From: Candidatus Binatota bacterium
GTDB lineage: Bacteria; Desulfobacterota; Binatia; UBA1149
Length of the DNA: 37,566 nt
Reading direction: 5' to 3'
Assembly (NCBI GenBank): GCA_012960245.1
Contig: DUBO01000002.1
Location: 3,237 to 40,802, forward strand
Under the pieces are notes generated by a model. The model had not been told where the DNA came from, searched no databases, and saw only the letters and a list, made by a program, of their open reading frames with translations. This document shows positions 1 through 11,546 of this stretch, piece after piece (the first letter of the stretch is position 1; every line of letters begins with the position of its first letter). The position numbers were made by a program, and so were the translations under genes.

Positions 1-76
1 CCACCGCAGACGCCGCCACCAGCAGTAGCGCGGCAAGCGTCAGTGCGAGCAGCGGCGGTCTGTTCTCGCGGCTCAC
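1..76 (-). CDS. Partial membrane protein, N-terminus only
   Basis: Only the first 25 codons are in the window. A GTG at 76-74 overlaps the TGA of the upstream tyrosine kinase (GTGA), so the two genes look translationally coupled. The peptide starts with a short charged segment (SRENRP) followed by a run of Leu/Ala/Val, which reads as a first transmembrane helix or signal anchor. In exopolysaccharide clusters the gene after an autokinase is often an O-antigen ligase/polymerase-like or flippase membrane protein. That identity is inference from context; the visible residues do not show it. Confidence 0.6.
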   Translation of the reverse strand, partial: MSRENRPPLLALTLAALLLVAASAV

Positions 77-2508
77 GTGTTCATCGTATGTGTGGGTCCT
101 TTGCGTGATGGAGATTCAAGCGACGGGTCTTCTGCGCGTTGGGCGTAGTCGTCGCCGTAGCCGTAGCCGTAACCGTAGCCGTAACCGTAATCAGAGTAGT
201 GCGCGCGCCTGGCCGACACGCGGTTCAAAACCACGCCCAGCAGCCGCGACTGCATGCGCACCAGGTACTCGCAGGTGTTGCGAGCCAGGCGGGCCGAGGT
301 CTCGCCAGCATGCGCCACAAGCAGGCAGCCGCCGCCGAGCTGGCTGGTTATGACCGGCACATCGGCAAAACCCATGGCGGGCGGCGCGTCGATCAAGACC
401 TGGTCGTAGCGCTCGTCGAGATCGCGCAGCAGATCGTTCATCAGCGGGCTGTTCAAGAGATCAACCGGGTTGGGCGGCACCGGCCCGGCGGTAATAATAT
501 CGAAGCCGGGCTGACCGCTGGCGCGGGTTATATCCTCCAGCGTCGCGTTGCCCGTGAGGTAGTTCGTCAGCCCGGGCGACAGCTCCTCGTTGAGTGTCTT
601 GTGCACGCGCGGCCGCCTGAGATCGCAGTCGAGCAGGCACACGCGCCGGCCCATCTGTGCCATGGCAATGCCCAGGTTCATGGCGATGCAGGTCTTCCCC
701 TCGCTGGGCTTGGAGCTGGTGAGGATCAAGCGCGAAGGCAGACCTCCGGGCGCAGCCAGGAACAGCGACGCCCTCAGGGTGCGTATGGCCTCGCTGCCAG
801 CCGAGGTGGGGTTCAAGGCCACCTCGAGGTCGGCCGAGGGCGCGGGCATGCCCTTCTCGACCTTGGGCAGCACAAACTCGGGCACCGTGCCGAGCGTGGG
901 CAGGCGCAGTTGTCGCTCCACGTCGTCGGGAGTCTTGAGGCTGTCGTCCATGTACTCCTGGAAGAAAGCCAGGCCCACGCCTCCGAACACGCCCAGCATC
1001 ATCGACATGGCCAGGTTGAGCGGAATGCGCGGGCTGTCGGCCTCGATGGGCGTCTCTGCTGCGTCGACGACCGATATGTTGGTGGAGCTGATGGCGCTCA
1101 TCAACTCTACTTCCTTGCTGCGGCGCAGCAGGCTTTCGTAAATCTCGCGCGTGGTGTCGACCTCGCGCTTCTTGATCTTGAAGTCGATGGCCTTCTCTTC
1201 GTAAGCCGCCACAACCAGGCGCTGTCGGCCTACCTCCTCGGCCAGCTTCTGCTCGCTGTCAATGGTGCGCTCAAAGTCACTGCGCACGCCCGCCAGTATG
1301 CGGTCTTCCTGCTCAACGATGTCGGCTGACAGGCGCTCAACGCGAGCGTCGGCCTTGCGCACGTCAGGAAACTCGTCGGTGAAGCGTGAGCCCAGCTCGG
1401 CGCGGATTGCACGGGCCTCGGACAGCTCTTCGCGCAGGCTCTTCAGAAGCGCGTTGTTCACCAGCAAGGGCAGCGAGCGCCGATCGCGACCCAAGCCCTG
1501 GGAGTGCAGGCTCTCGGCCTCTATACGACGCGCCTGGCTGGCGGTGTGACGGGTGATGAGGTCGGTCAGCCGCTCGTGTACGCGGCCGGCTTCCTGCTCC
1601 ATGGCCAGGATGTCGTTGGCCCGGGCGTAAACCTGCAGCTCGGCCTCTGCCGACGACAGCTCGGCCTGCTGGTACTCACGCTGTTTTTCGATGAACTCGC
1701 GGGCCGAGCGCGCGGCTTCCTGCGACTGGTCGATGGTAAAGATGCGGTACTGGTCGGCCAGCTCGGTGGACACGCGCTGCGACAACTCGGCGTCGGGAGA
1801 CGAAAAGCTCAGCTCAACGAGAAAGCTCTTGCGCCTGGGCTTTACCTCCACCTGCTCGGTGAAGCGCTCGAACATGTCGTGCTCAAACTTTCGTTCGGCC
1901 AGCTCGAGGCCGTCGCTTTCGCTACTGCCCAGCCAGCCCTTGACGGTCGCCTTGCTGCGACCCACGAAAGCCGCCGCGGCCAGCTCACCGTTGAGCCAGG
2001 GGTCGTCCCTGAGATCGAGCTCGTCGATGCTGCGACGGGCGAGCTCGCGGCTGGCGAGGATGTCGTACTGGGTCTGGAAGAAATCGTTGTAGGCCTGGGC
2101 CTGGGCAATGGGATCGGTGACCGACTGCACGTCGCCCATGACGTTGGGGCCGCCGGGCTGGATTTCCAACAGCACGGTGGACTTGTACATAGGCGTGGCC
2201 GCGAGGCTGAAGATCAGCGCACCCAGCACGCAGGCCGTGAACACCGCCACCACCGACCAGCGACGCCTGAGCAACACGTGGATGTAATCCCAGAGGTTGA
2301 TCTCATCGTCGGCGTAGTAGGGCTCGGCGTTATAACCGGGGGGGCCGTACTGCGTGGGCAGGCCGGCGTTGCTGCGCGTGGCCAGCTGTGACCCGGCTTG
2401 CGGGTAGGGCTCGCCCTGGGGCGACGGCTGCTGGCCGGGATACGACTGCCCGCGTGGCGGCTGCTGCTCGTTGAGCGGGTGATCAGCGTCGTTGTGGTCG
2501 TCTCTCAC
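73..2508 (-). CDS. Polysaccharide chain-length determinant fused to a tyrosine autokinase (BY-kinase, Wzc-like)
   Basis: This is an inner-membrane protein that controls exopolysaccharide polymerisation and export through cycles of tyrosine autophosphorylation. From the GTG at 2508 it is 811 residues: a Pro/Gln-rich cytoplasmic leader of about 75 residues, TM1 near 83-103 (start of the Wzz domain), a long periplasmic coiled-coil region, TM2 near 494-515, then the kinase. The kinase shows Walker A (SSKPSEGKT, about 600), Walker A' (VCLLDCDLRRP) and Walker B (VLIDAPP). The tail has a tyrosine cluster containing (YG)6. The GTG start was chosen because GGGAAGAG lies 5 nt upstream and because a longer frame would run into the preceding Wza-like gene; the gap is then 37 nt. 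Both genes belong to one minus-strand operon. The Pro/Gln-rich leader is unusual for the family. Confidence 0.93.
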   Translation of the reverse strand: MRDDHNDADHPLNEQQPPRGQSYPGQQPSPQGEPYPQAGSQLATRSNAGLPTQYGPPGYNAEPYYADDEINLWDYIHVLLRRRWSVVAVFTACVLGALIFSLAATPMYKSTVLLEIQPGGPNVMGDVQSVTDPIAQAQAYNDFFQTQYDILASRELARRSIDELDLRDDPWLNGELAAAAFVGRSKATVKGWLGSSESDGLELAERKFEHDMFERFTEQVEVKPRRKSFLVELSFSSPDAELSQRVSTELADQYRIFTIDQSQEAARSAREFIEKQREYQQAELSSAEAELQVYARANDILAMEQEAGRVHERLTDLITRHTASQARRIEAESLHSQGLGRDRRSLPLLVNNALLKSLREELSEARAIRAELGSRFTDEFPDVRKADARVERLSADIVEQEDRILAGVRSDFERTIDSEQKLAEEVGRQRLVVAAYEEKAIDFKIKKREVDTTREIYESLLRRSKEVELMSAISSTNISVVDAAETPIEADSPRIPLNLAMSMMLGVFGGVGLAFFQEYMDDSLKTPDDVERQLRLPTLGTVPEFVLPKVEKGMPAPSADLEVALNPTSAGSEAIRTLRASLFLAAPGGLPSRLILTSSKPSEGKTCIAMNLGIAMAQMGRRVCLLDCDLRRPRVHKTLNEELSPGLTNYLTGNATLEDITRASGQPGFDIITAGPVPPNPVDLLNSPLMNDLLRDLDERYDQVLIDAPPAMGFADVPVITSQLGGGCLLVAHAGETSARLARNTCEYLVRMQSRLLGVVLNRVSARRAHYSDYGYGYGYGYGYGDDYAQRAEDPSLESPSRKGPTHTMNT
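155..190 (-). repeat. Six tandem hexanucleotides encoding (Tyr-Gly)6
   Basis: On the plus strand six units of CCGTAG or CCGTAA follow each other. On the coding strand they read as TAC/TAT-free alternations of Tyr and Gly codons (TAC GGC / TAC GGT type units), giving YG six times in the C-terminal tyrosine cluster of the autokinase. Slippage in steps of 6 nt would add or remove one tyrosine without a frameshift. Confidence 0.9.
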
Positions 2509-2545
2509 TGTTCTCTTCCCTGTCGGTCTTCTCGCGCAAGCCTCA

Positions 2546-3640
2546 TCAATAGGCCACGCCCACGCGCACCAGGCCGAGCACGCGGTCAACAACAAACTTG
2601 GGTCCCGACACGGGCACCACTATCAAATCGTCTTCCTGCAACAGGAAGTCCTCGGCGCGGCCTTCTCTTATCTGGTCAAACTTCACGGGTATGGGGCGAC
2701 GCTGGCCGTCGGCCATCTTGCGGTACAGCGTCGTGTCGCTCCCTTTTGCCAGCGCCACGTCGATGCCACCGGCAGTGGCCAGCGCCTGGCTCACGGTGGT
2801 GTCCTGCAGCAGCGGATAGGCGCCTGGCTTGTTCACCATGCCCTCCACGTAAAACACGCCCGCCCGCGGCACGTTGATAACATCGCCGGGAAGCAGCTCG
2901 GGATTAAGGCGCATGTCGCCGTCGCGCGTGAGGCGGTCGAGGTCGATCAACTCGGTTACAACCTGCCGCGGGCAGGGCAAGAGGGACTCACCGTTGGCCT
3001 GCCCTCCGTCTTTCTGCAGAAAAGCCTCGGGGCAGACCTCGATTTCACGGCTCAGACGCACGTTGTGGCCGGCCTCCTCGTTGAGGCCACCGGCCAGGCT
3101 GAGCGCGTCGAGCAGGGTCTTACGACCGCGCAACTGCACCACGCCCGGCTTCTCAACGTAGCCCACTATCGAGATCTCGTAGCTGCGGTACTCCCTGACG
3201 AACACCGTTATCTGCGGCCGGTGTATGAAGCGCGCGAAGTTCTTGCGCAGGTGTTCTTCGAAGGCCAGCGGCGTGTAGCCACGGGCCACGATCTTGCCCA
3301 CCCAGGGCAGGGTGACGTAGCCGGTGTTACTCACCCGCGAGGTAATAAGGCGCGGCTCGCCGGTGGTGTCTTCGATGTCGAAAAGAGTGATCTCGAGCAG
3401 ATCTTCGGGGCCGATGGCGTAGTCGCCCGGCGTCTGCGACTTGCCCGCGAGCAGGCTCAGGCTGGCGTTAAGTTCCTGGTTGGCGGCGGTCTTGCCGTCG
3501 TCGCTGTGCAAGAGGGTGTAGTCGGGCGTGGCCGCGCAGCCGCTTGTCATCAGCAACGGGGTCATCATCAGCAACGGGGTCATCAGCAAACCCGCCAGGG
3601 CTGACGCGCCAACCATACCTTTGATGCAACTACTCTTCAC
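2546..3640 (-). CDS. Wza-like outer-membrane polysaccharide export lipoprotein
   Basis: It is the predicted outer-membrane exit channel of the exopolysaccharide machine, working with the adjacent autokinase. From GTG 3640 it is 364 residues: a basic n-region (KSSCIKG), a hydrophobic core, and a lipobox ending in LMTSGC with Cys35 as the lipidation site. A Poly_export region follows (GDYAIGPEDLLEITLFD), then SLBB-type segments (VGYVEKPGVVQLRG and, later, VEGMVNKPGAYPL). Longer starts at 3673 and 3703 exist, but 3640 gives a normal signal-peptide length and has GGAAGCAGGA just upstream. The signal peptide core carries a 6-residue in-frame duplication. No gene lies between it and the FecR-like gene, and a terminator separates them, so its own promoter should sit around 3640-3710. 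Confidence 0.9.
   Translation of the reverse strand: MKSSCIKGMVGASALAGLLMTPLLMMTPLLMTSGCAATPDYTLLHSDDGKTAANQELNASLSLLAGKSQTPGDYAIGPEDLLEITLFDIEDTTGEPRLITSRVSNTGYVTLPWVGKIVARGYTPLAFEEHLRKNFARFIHRPQITVFVREYRSYEISIVGYVEKPGVVQLRGRKTLLDALSLAGGLNEEAGHNVRLSREIEVCPEAFLQKDGGQANGESLLPCPRQVVTELIDLDRLTRDGDMRLNPELLPGDVINVPRAGVFYVEGMVNKPGAYPLLQDTTVSQALATAGGIDVALAKGSDTTLYRKMADGQRRPIPVKFDQIREGRAEDFLLQEDDLIVVPVSGPKFVVDRVLGLVRVGVAY
3549..3584 (-). repeat. Perfect 18-bp tandem duplication in the signal peptide of the Wza-like protein
   Basis: Two perfect 18-bp copies (plus strand atcagcaacggggtcatc) sit head to tail and a partial third follows. They encode the repeated PLLM/MT block in the hydrophobic core of the signal peptide. 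The unit is a multiple of 3, so copy-number change would keep the frame. Confidence 0.9.
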
Positions 3641-3708
3641 AGTCCTGCTTCCACTGACCCGCGCACCACTCATCCCGCGCACACTAGCACGCGGACGGCG
3701 CATACAAC

Positions 3709-3750
3709 AAAAAAAGCGCCGAGGAGATTCGTCGTCCCGCTCGGCGCTTT
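3709..3750 (-). terminator. Rho-independent terminator of the FecR-like gene
   Basis: An 11-bp perfect stem (3713-3723 with 3740-3750, core GCGCCGAG) has a 16-nt loop. Read on the minus strand it ends in a run of seven T (A7 at 3709-3715 on the plus strand). It lies about 50 nt past the stop of the gene at 3799-4542, which insulates that gene from the export operon downstream. Confidence 0.88.
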
Positions 3751-3798
3751 AAGTTTTCTACCGGGGCTCGTACGCCCCACCCGCCAGTCAGAATCAGA

Positions 3799-4542
3799 TC
3801 AGCTGCCCGGACTGCCGTCGTCGTCGGTCTCGACCACGATGGCAATCGCCCCTGCGACCGCCGCTATTGAAGCCACGGTGCCAATAGCCACGCCGCCTAT
3901 TGTAGCGCCTGCCCCGCCGCCGGCTGCTCCACCCACAACGGCCGCTGCCGCTGCGTCTTCGGAATCAGAACCAGCCAACTGCATGGGCTTGTCGCCGCCC
4001 AGCTGTATCTGCTGTCCCTGGGTCAAGGTGCGATCGACACCGGCCACGCGCACGTTGATCGTGCCCTCTTCTACCGCGAGCACCGCGTTGCCGGCCTTGT
4101 TGACCTCAACGTAACCGTCAGCCGCCTTGTCCAGGCCCGCCGAGTCCACGTTGATAGCCGCGTTGGCAGCCTTGAGCTGCAACCCCGACTCGGGCGCAAG
4201 ATGAAACGCCACTTTGCCCTTGAGAACATCGATCAGCGCACCGGCTCCAGCCGCTCCCGCGGTGATCTCGGTGTTGCCGTACATGCCCACGACTCCCTGG
4301 TCGCCAAGATCGGCCAGCAGGTAGCCCTCGTCACCAGTGCGGTACTTGTCGCCAGCCACCAGCGGACGGGTGGCCGATACCTCAGCCCAATCTGCCGCGC
4401 CCGTGCTCGACCACACCGGACCGTTAACCTGCACGGTGCCGAACACCGAGCCGGCCGTGACCGACATGGGCGCAAGCGCCACCACCAGTCCCAGCCCCAA
4501 TGCACAAACCAGGAGCCGCTTTACCACTACATTCGTCACCAT
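3799..4542 (-). CDS. Exported FecR-like protein with a Gly/Ala-rich C-terminal hydrophobic segment
   Basis: The product is 247 residues from the ATG at 4542 (GAGG 7 nt upstream; an ATG 12 nt earlier is less well placed). It has a signal peptide (VVVKRLLVCALGLGLVVAL...) and a middle region of the FecR type: an early GTVQVNG strand, DKYRTGDEGYLLADL, then LIDVLKGKVAF and a VEEGTINVRV segment. FecR-like domains of this kind occur in envelope proteins linked to polysaccharides and are not proof of iron signalling. The last 55 residues are a Gly/Ala-rich stretch and a long hydrophobic helix ending in the acidic tail ETDDDGSPGS, so a C-terminal membrane anchor or glycine-zipper helix is plausible. 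It is monocistronic, with its own promoter and terminator. The exact role is unknown; placement next to export genes suggests a surface or capsule function. Confidence 0.75.
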   Translation of the reverse strand: MVTNVVVKRLLVCALGLGLVVALAPMSVTAGSVFGTVQVNGPVWSSTGAADWAEVSATRPLVAGDKYRTGDEGYLLADLGDQGVVGMYGNTEITAGAAGAGALIDVLKGKVAFHLAPESGLQLKAANAAINVDSAGLDKAADGYVEVNKAGNAVLAVEEGTINVRVAGVDRTLTQGQQIQLGGDKPMQLAGSDSEDAAAAAVVGGAAGGGAGATIGGVAIGTVASIAAVAGAIAIVVETDDDGSPGS

Positions 4543-4640
4543 TTCAAACCTCATGTCTTTTTCTACTCCACGTATTCTTTCTAATCGCTACGCCAATCCA
4601 GACCGTGCCCATCGCCGCAAAACCACGATCATGAGAACCG

Positions 4641-4670
4641 CTTGTACACCCGCCTAAGCCACCGTGTCAA
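4641..4670 (-). promoter_or_regulatory. Sigma-70-like promoter for the FecR-like gene
   Basis: On the minus strand a perfect TTGACA (plus 4665-4670) is followed after 18 nt by TACAAG (plus 4641-4646), 4 of 6 matches to the -10 consensus. The predicted transcript has a leader of about 90 nt before the ATG at 4542. The TTGACA match stands out in this GC-rich sequence. Confidence 0.55.
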
Positions 4671-4806
4671 TACTTAACACACAAAGAAGCTAAACGGATT
4701 TCACCCTTTACGCAGGCACGCTCGCCCTCAGCCTTCGCTCATTGTAGCCGCAGCGCGGCAAGTTCGCCAGCGCGGCAGAGATTTTGTGCAGGTTCCGGCG
4801 AGCGCT

Positions 4807-5601
4807 TCAACAGGACGGTCTCGGTGCCTGAAGCCCGAAACAGAGGGTGACCGCCAGGACTCTGCCCGCCCCGGCGGGGCTGACGGCCGTTGTCGGGGCA
4901 GCCTCTGCCGCCTGGATGACGGCCATCTCGACGCTGCCGCCGAAGGCGGCCATAAACCTGCTGCACAGCGCAACCACCAGCTCCATATGCGGTCCGCTCG
5001 CAGCCTCGGCCAAGGCTGGCAGCTCAAGCTGAAAGTACAGCTGCGCGGCCTGTTGGTCCAGCTTCGTGGCCAGCCGCGCCGGGCGGTTGCTTACCTGGGA
5101 GCCCGGGCAGGCCAGCTCGCCTATGAGCGCCAGTACGCGGCCCAGCAGCTGCGGGTCCACCGTCACCGGCGTATCAAGCCCCGACAGGGAATCGGCATTG
5201 CTGGAATCGGCGTCGGGACGAGGGGGCACGCAGTCAAAACGCCGACCGATGCTCAGCTCAAGGTCGGCAGCGGTGGCCGTTACCGGGTGGGACGCCACCG
5301 GGCGAAGCAGCTCCAGGGTGCGGCCGATGATCTCGTGCAGGCTCGCGAGCGACGACTTGATCTCGAGCACGGCGTCATCCTCCGGCGCTGTATCTGCCGA
5401 AGTGGCATCCTCGAGAACGGTGTCTTCAAGAACACCGGTCCAGTAGTACATACGATGAATAATGTTGCCCAGGCTGTGGCTGACCTCCGACAGTAGCTGC
5501 TCGTCGGGCTCGGCGGCCGCCGGCAGCACCGGGGGCTGCGCGGCCAGCAAGGGGTCTTTGCGGTCTGCTGTGTCGTGGTATGCCGTGTTCTGCGCTTCCA
5601 T
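4807..5601 (-). CDS. Degenerate histidine kinase / phosphotransferase-like protein
   Basis: The product is 264 residues from ATG 5601, with AGAGGA 7 nt upstream. Residues 38-60 (SEVSHSLGNIIHRMYYW) align with the DHp H-box of histidine kinases, with His42 at the phospho-acceptor place. The residue after the His is Ser, where active kinases carry Glu or Asp. The second half keeps the outline of an HATPase domain (VDPQLLGRVLALIGELA resembles an N-box helix; a segment ending in FGGSVEM resembles the end of G2), but no GxGxG nucleotide motif is visible. There is no transmembrane segment. This fits a soluble ChpT-like phosphotransferase or a pseudokinase. No response regulator lies beside it. Family assignment is by pattern only; it could also be an unrelated four-helix protein. 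Confidence 0.6.
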   Translation of the reverse strand: MEAQNTAYHDTADRKDPLLAAQPPVLPAAAEPDEQLLSEVSHSLGNIIHRMYYWTGVLEDTVLEDATSADTAPEDDAVLEIKSSLASLHEIIGRTLELLRPVASHPVTATAADLELSIGRRFDCVPPRPDADSSNADSLSGLDTPVTVDPQLLGRVLALIGELACPGSQVSNRPARLATKLDQQAAQLYFQLELPALAEAASGPHMELVVALCSRFMAAFGGSVEMAVIQAAEAAPTTAVSPAGAGRVLAVTLCFGLQAPRPSC

Positions 5602-5813
5602 GCCGGGGTCCTCTGCCCTGCAACCAGCACGATTGGTGCCAGCCGAGCCCCGTTGCGCGAGTAGAGCTAAGGCCCGTAAAAGCTGGCCCGGCGGCGCCAA
5701 GTGCCCGCCCGCCCGCCCCGGCAACCGTACAAACTACGCCCTAGCGTCAAAGCTTCGACACCCCCCGGCCCCGGCTGCGGCTACCGGCGCGCCCCATAGG
5801 CCGACGGCCACGC

Positions 5814-5843
5814 TTGGACTTGCCCATGAGCGCCGAGTATAAA
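5814..5843 (+). promoter_or_regulatory. kdsB: Putative promoter of the kdsB-HPr operon
   Basis: TTGGAC (5814-5819) and TATAAA (5838-5843, 5 of 6 to the -10 consensus) are 18 nt apart. The start point would fall near 5849, so the leader would be about 50 nt and would consist almost wholly of the hairpin at 5850-5893. The -35 match is weak (3 of 6). Confidence 0.45.
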
Positions 5844-5849
5844 GACACC

Positions 5850-5900
5850 CCGTGACAGGGAGCGCAGCCTCAAGAGCGCTTTCCTCGTCACGGTTTTTTT
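5850..5900 (+). terminator. Terminator-like leader hairpin whose T7 tract abuts the kdsB start codon
   Basis: CCGTGAC (5850-5856) pairs with GTCACGG (5887-5893). Inside it AGG pairs with CCT and AGCGC (5861-5865) with GCGCT (5876-5880). Seven T follow at 5894-5900 and the ATG of kdsB starts at 5901. By form it is an intrinsic terminator on the plus strand. It could attenuate the operon, end a very short RNA from the promoter at 5814, or act on translation, since no Shine-Dalgarno sequence exists between the hairpin and the ATG. Confidence 0.65.
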
Positions 5901-9275
<3,375 letters not shown>

Positions 9276-9279
<4 letters not shown>

Positions 9280-10280
9280 GCAGCAAGACCGGCAAAGCCC
9301 GCGACAGCGCCACTGACAGCACCACACTCGAGTCGGCGCGGCGCGTGATCGACATCGAGATGGCCGAGCTCGCCGAGGCCCGCGATCGCCTGGGCGCAGG
9401 CTTCGAGAAGGCCGTGGAGCTGGTTGCCGACTGTACGGGCAAGGTCATAGTGGCGGGCATGGGCAAGTCGGGGCAGATCGCCCGCAAGCTGGCGGCCACG
9501 CTCAGCTCCACCGGCACGCCGGCCATGTTCCTGCACGCCGCCGAAGCAGGGCACGGCGACCAGGGCATCTTCATGCGCAACGACATCTGCATCGCGCTTT
9601 CGTACAGCGGCACCACCGACGCCGTGGTCGACATGCTCGAGAACCTCAAGCGCCTGTCTATACCCATGGTGGCGATCACCGGCGGCCTCGACTCACCGCT
9701 GGCCGAGGCCGCCGACGCGCTGCTCGACGCCTCGGTTACCAACGAAGCCTGCCCGCTGGGGCTGGCTCCCACGGCGAGCACCACCGTGGCCCTGGCCCTG
9801 GGCGACGCGCTGGCCGTGGCCGTGCTCGAGCGCAAGGGTTTTGGCGAGGACGACTTCGCGCTGCTACACCCCGGCGGCGCGCTTGGCCGCCAACTGCTGC
9901 GCGTGAGCGACCTCATGCACGGCCCCGACGAGCTCCCCTCGGTGGGGATGAAGGTTTCCATGCACGGCGTCGTGGAGGCCATCACCGGCGGCGGGCTCGG
10001 CACCGTGGCGGTGGTTGACGACGACGGACGGCTGGTGGGCGTGGTCACCGACGGCGACATACGGCGCGCGGTGCTGGCCAACGAAAACCCGGCCGATCTC
10101 TGCTCCGCCGACGTCATGACGGTGGGGCCGCGCACGGTGAGCGGTCATTCGCTGGCCGCCGAGGCGCTGGCCATAATGGAGCAGCACGCGATCACGTCCC
10201 TGTTTATAACTGACGGGCACGACAGCCGCCCGGTGGGTGTCGTGCACCTGCACGACCTGCTGCGCAGTCGCGTGGCCTGA
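9276..10280 (+). CDS. kdsD: Arabinose-5-phosphate isomerase (SIS + two CBS domains)
   Basis: It converts ribulose-5-phosphate to arabinose-5-phosphate, the substrate of KdsA. The 334 residues hold an SIS domain (GMGKSGQIARKLAATLSSTG, then AEAGHGDQG and LSYSGTTDAV) and two C-terminal CBS domains from about 210, ending in PVGVVHLHDLLRS. This is the normal KdsD/KpsF/GutQ length and layout. The GTG start overlaps the kdsA stop (GTGA), with GGGAG upstream. The next expected gene, kdsC (KDO-8-P phosphatase), is absent; only 12 nt separate kdsD from the lptC-lptA fusion. Confidence 0.96.
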
Positions 10281-10292
10281 AGCGAACGAGGC

Positions 10293-11546
10293 ATGAAAAC
10301 CAAGGGCTTGCGTCTGGGCTTGTTAGCGCTGGCGCTGGCTGGAGCGGTAGCCGTGTACATGCGCGCCGACACCGGCGACGTGCTCGAGCTCGACGACGGT
10401 CGGCTGATAGCCCACGTGGTGCCCGAGCTCATGCAGCGAATGCGCGACTTTCATCGCGTGGTGACCCGCAATGGCGTCAAGCTGCTCGAGCTGCGCGCCG
10501 AGGAAGCCGCTTACTTTCGCGATGACGCGGCTGTGACGATATCGGGCCCCGAGGTCACTTTCTTTGAAGAGGGTCAGCCCTCGGCCTTCGTGTCGGGGTC
10601 GAGCGGGCGCGTGTACATGGATGGCAACCAGGTAGAGGCCATCGAGCTGTCGGGTGGCGTGTCGGTGGCGCTGGGACGCTTTCACCTGTCGGCCGACACC
10701 CTGGCCTGGGAGCGCGGGCCAGGCCTGCTCACCGTGAGCGGACGGGTGGGAATGGACTCGGCTGACCTCGAGCTCGAAGGTGCCGACCTCGAGTTGGAAC
10801 TCGACCAGCGCCGCCTGCGCTTTCGCGGCGGGGTCAACGCCACCGTGTACCGCGAGCCGAGGCCCTGGCGCAGCCGACTGCACGCCCCCCCCTCACCGGC
10901 CACGGCGGAAGCAACGACAGCGGTCGTGGACGACGACAGCACTGCTCCCCCTGGCAACGTTAAAATTGAGGCGGATAACGACTCCCCGGGCACGACAATC
11001 GACCGTGGAGGGCCGCCGATACCCGACGACGCACAAAGCTACAGCGGCGATGTGCTATCCTCGGTCGCTTCAGTAGTAAAAATGCTCGACTTTTCAAAAC
11101 TACCTGCCGACCTGCACCTCGAAGCGGGCCTGATGTCGTTTGACTACCAGGCCGGCACGCTCGTGTGCAGCCGCGAGGTGGTGGCCCAGCACGGCGATGT
11201 GCGCCTGTCGGCCGACCAACTCAAGCTGCAGTTTGCGCCCTCGGATCCCAGCCTCCTGCGTAAGGTCAAGGCCGGCGGCGCCGTGGTCGTCACGCGCGGC
11301 CAGGAACGGGCGACGGCCCGCACGGCCATCTGGTCGCGCGCGCGCCGCGAGTTGCTGCTCGAAGGCGATGCCACGCTGGGATCGGGCGACAGCGAAGTCA
11401 CTGGAGAAAGCCTGGTGATCGATCTCGAGAACGACCGCACGGTGATGGACGGCGGCGAGGGACGCGTCCGGGCTACGATCTCGAGCGACGACATCGACGA
11501 GATCGAGATCGCCGACTTCAACGACGGCCCCCTGGATCAGCCATGA
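10293..11546 (+). CDS. lptC-lptA: LptC-LptA fusion, LPS transport bridge protein
   Basis: LptC (inner-membrane anchored) and LptA (periplasmic) form the bridge that carries LPS from the LptBFG transporter to the outer membrane. This 417-residue frame joins both. Residues 1-22 are a signal anchor (LRLGLLALALAGAVAVYM). To about 190 runs an LptC-type beta-jellyroll (ELRAEEAAYFRDD, VYMDGNQVEAIELSGGV). Residues 195-265 are a Pro/Asp/Thr-rich linker with no visible fold. From about 270 comes a second OstA/LptA-type domain (SFDYQAGTLVCSREVV, VRLSADQLKLQF, VKAGGAVVVTRGQERATARTAIW, LLLEGDATLGSGDSEVTGESL). No stop or frameshift is seen at the joint. It overlaps lptB (ATGA). No separate lptA is in the cluster. 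Confidence 0.85.
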   Translation: MKTKGLRLGLLALALAGAVAVYMRADTGDVLELDDGRLIAHVVPELMQRMRDFHRVVTRNGVKLLELRAEEAAYFRDDAAVTISGPEVTFFEEGQPSAFVSGSSGRVYMDGNQVEAIELSGGVSVALGRFHLSADTLAWERGPGLLTVSGRVGMDSADLELEGADLELELDQRRLRFRGGVNATVYREPRPWRSRLHAPPSPATAEATTAVVDDDSTAPPGNVKIEADNDSPGTTIDRGGPPIPDDAQSYSGDVLSSVASVVKMLDFSKLPADLHLEAGLMSFDYQAGTLVCSREVVAQHGDVRLSADQLKLQFAPSDPSLLRKVKAGGAVVVTRGQERATARTAIWSRARRELLLEGDATLGSGDSEVTGESLVIDLENDRTVMDGGEGRVRATISSDDIDEIEIADFNDGPLDQP

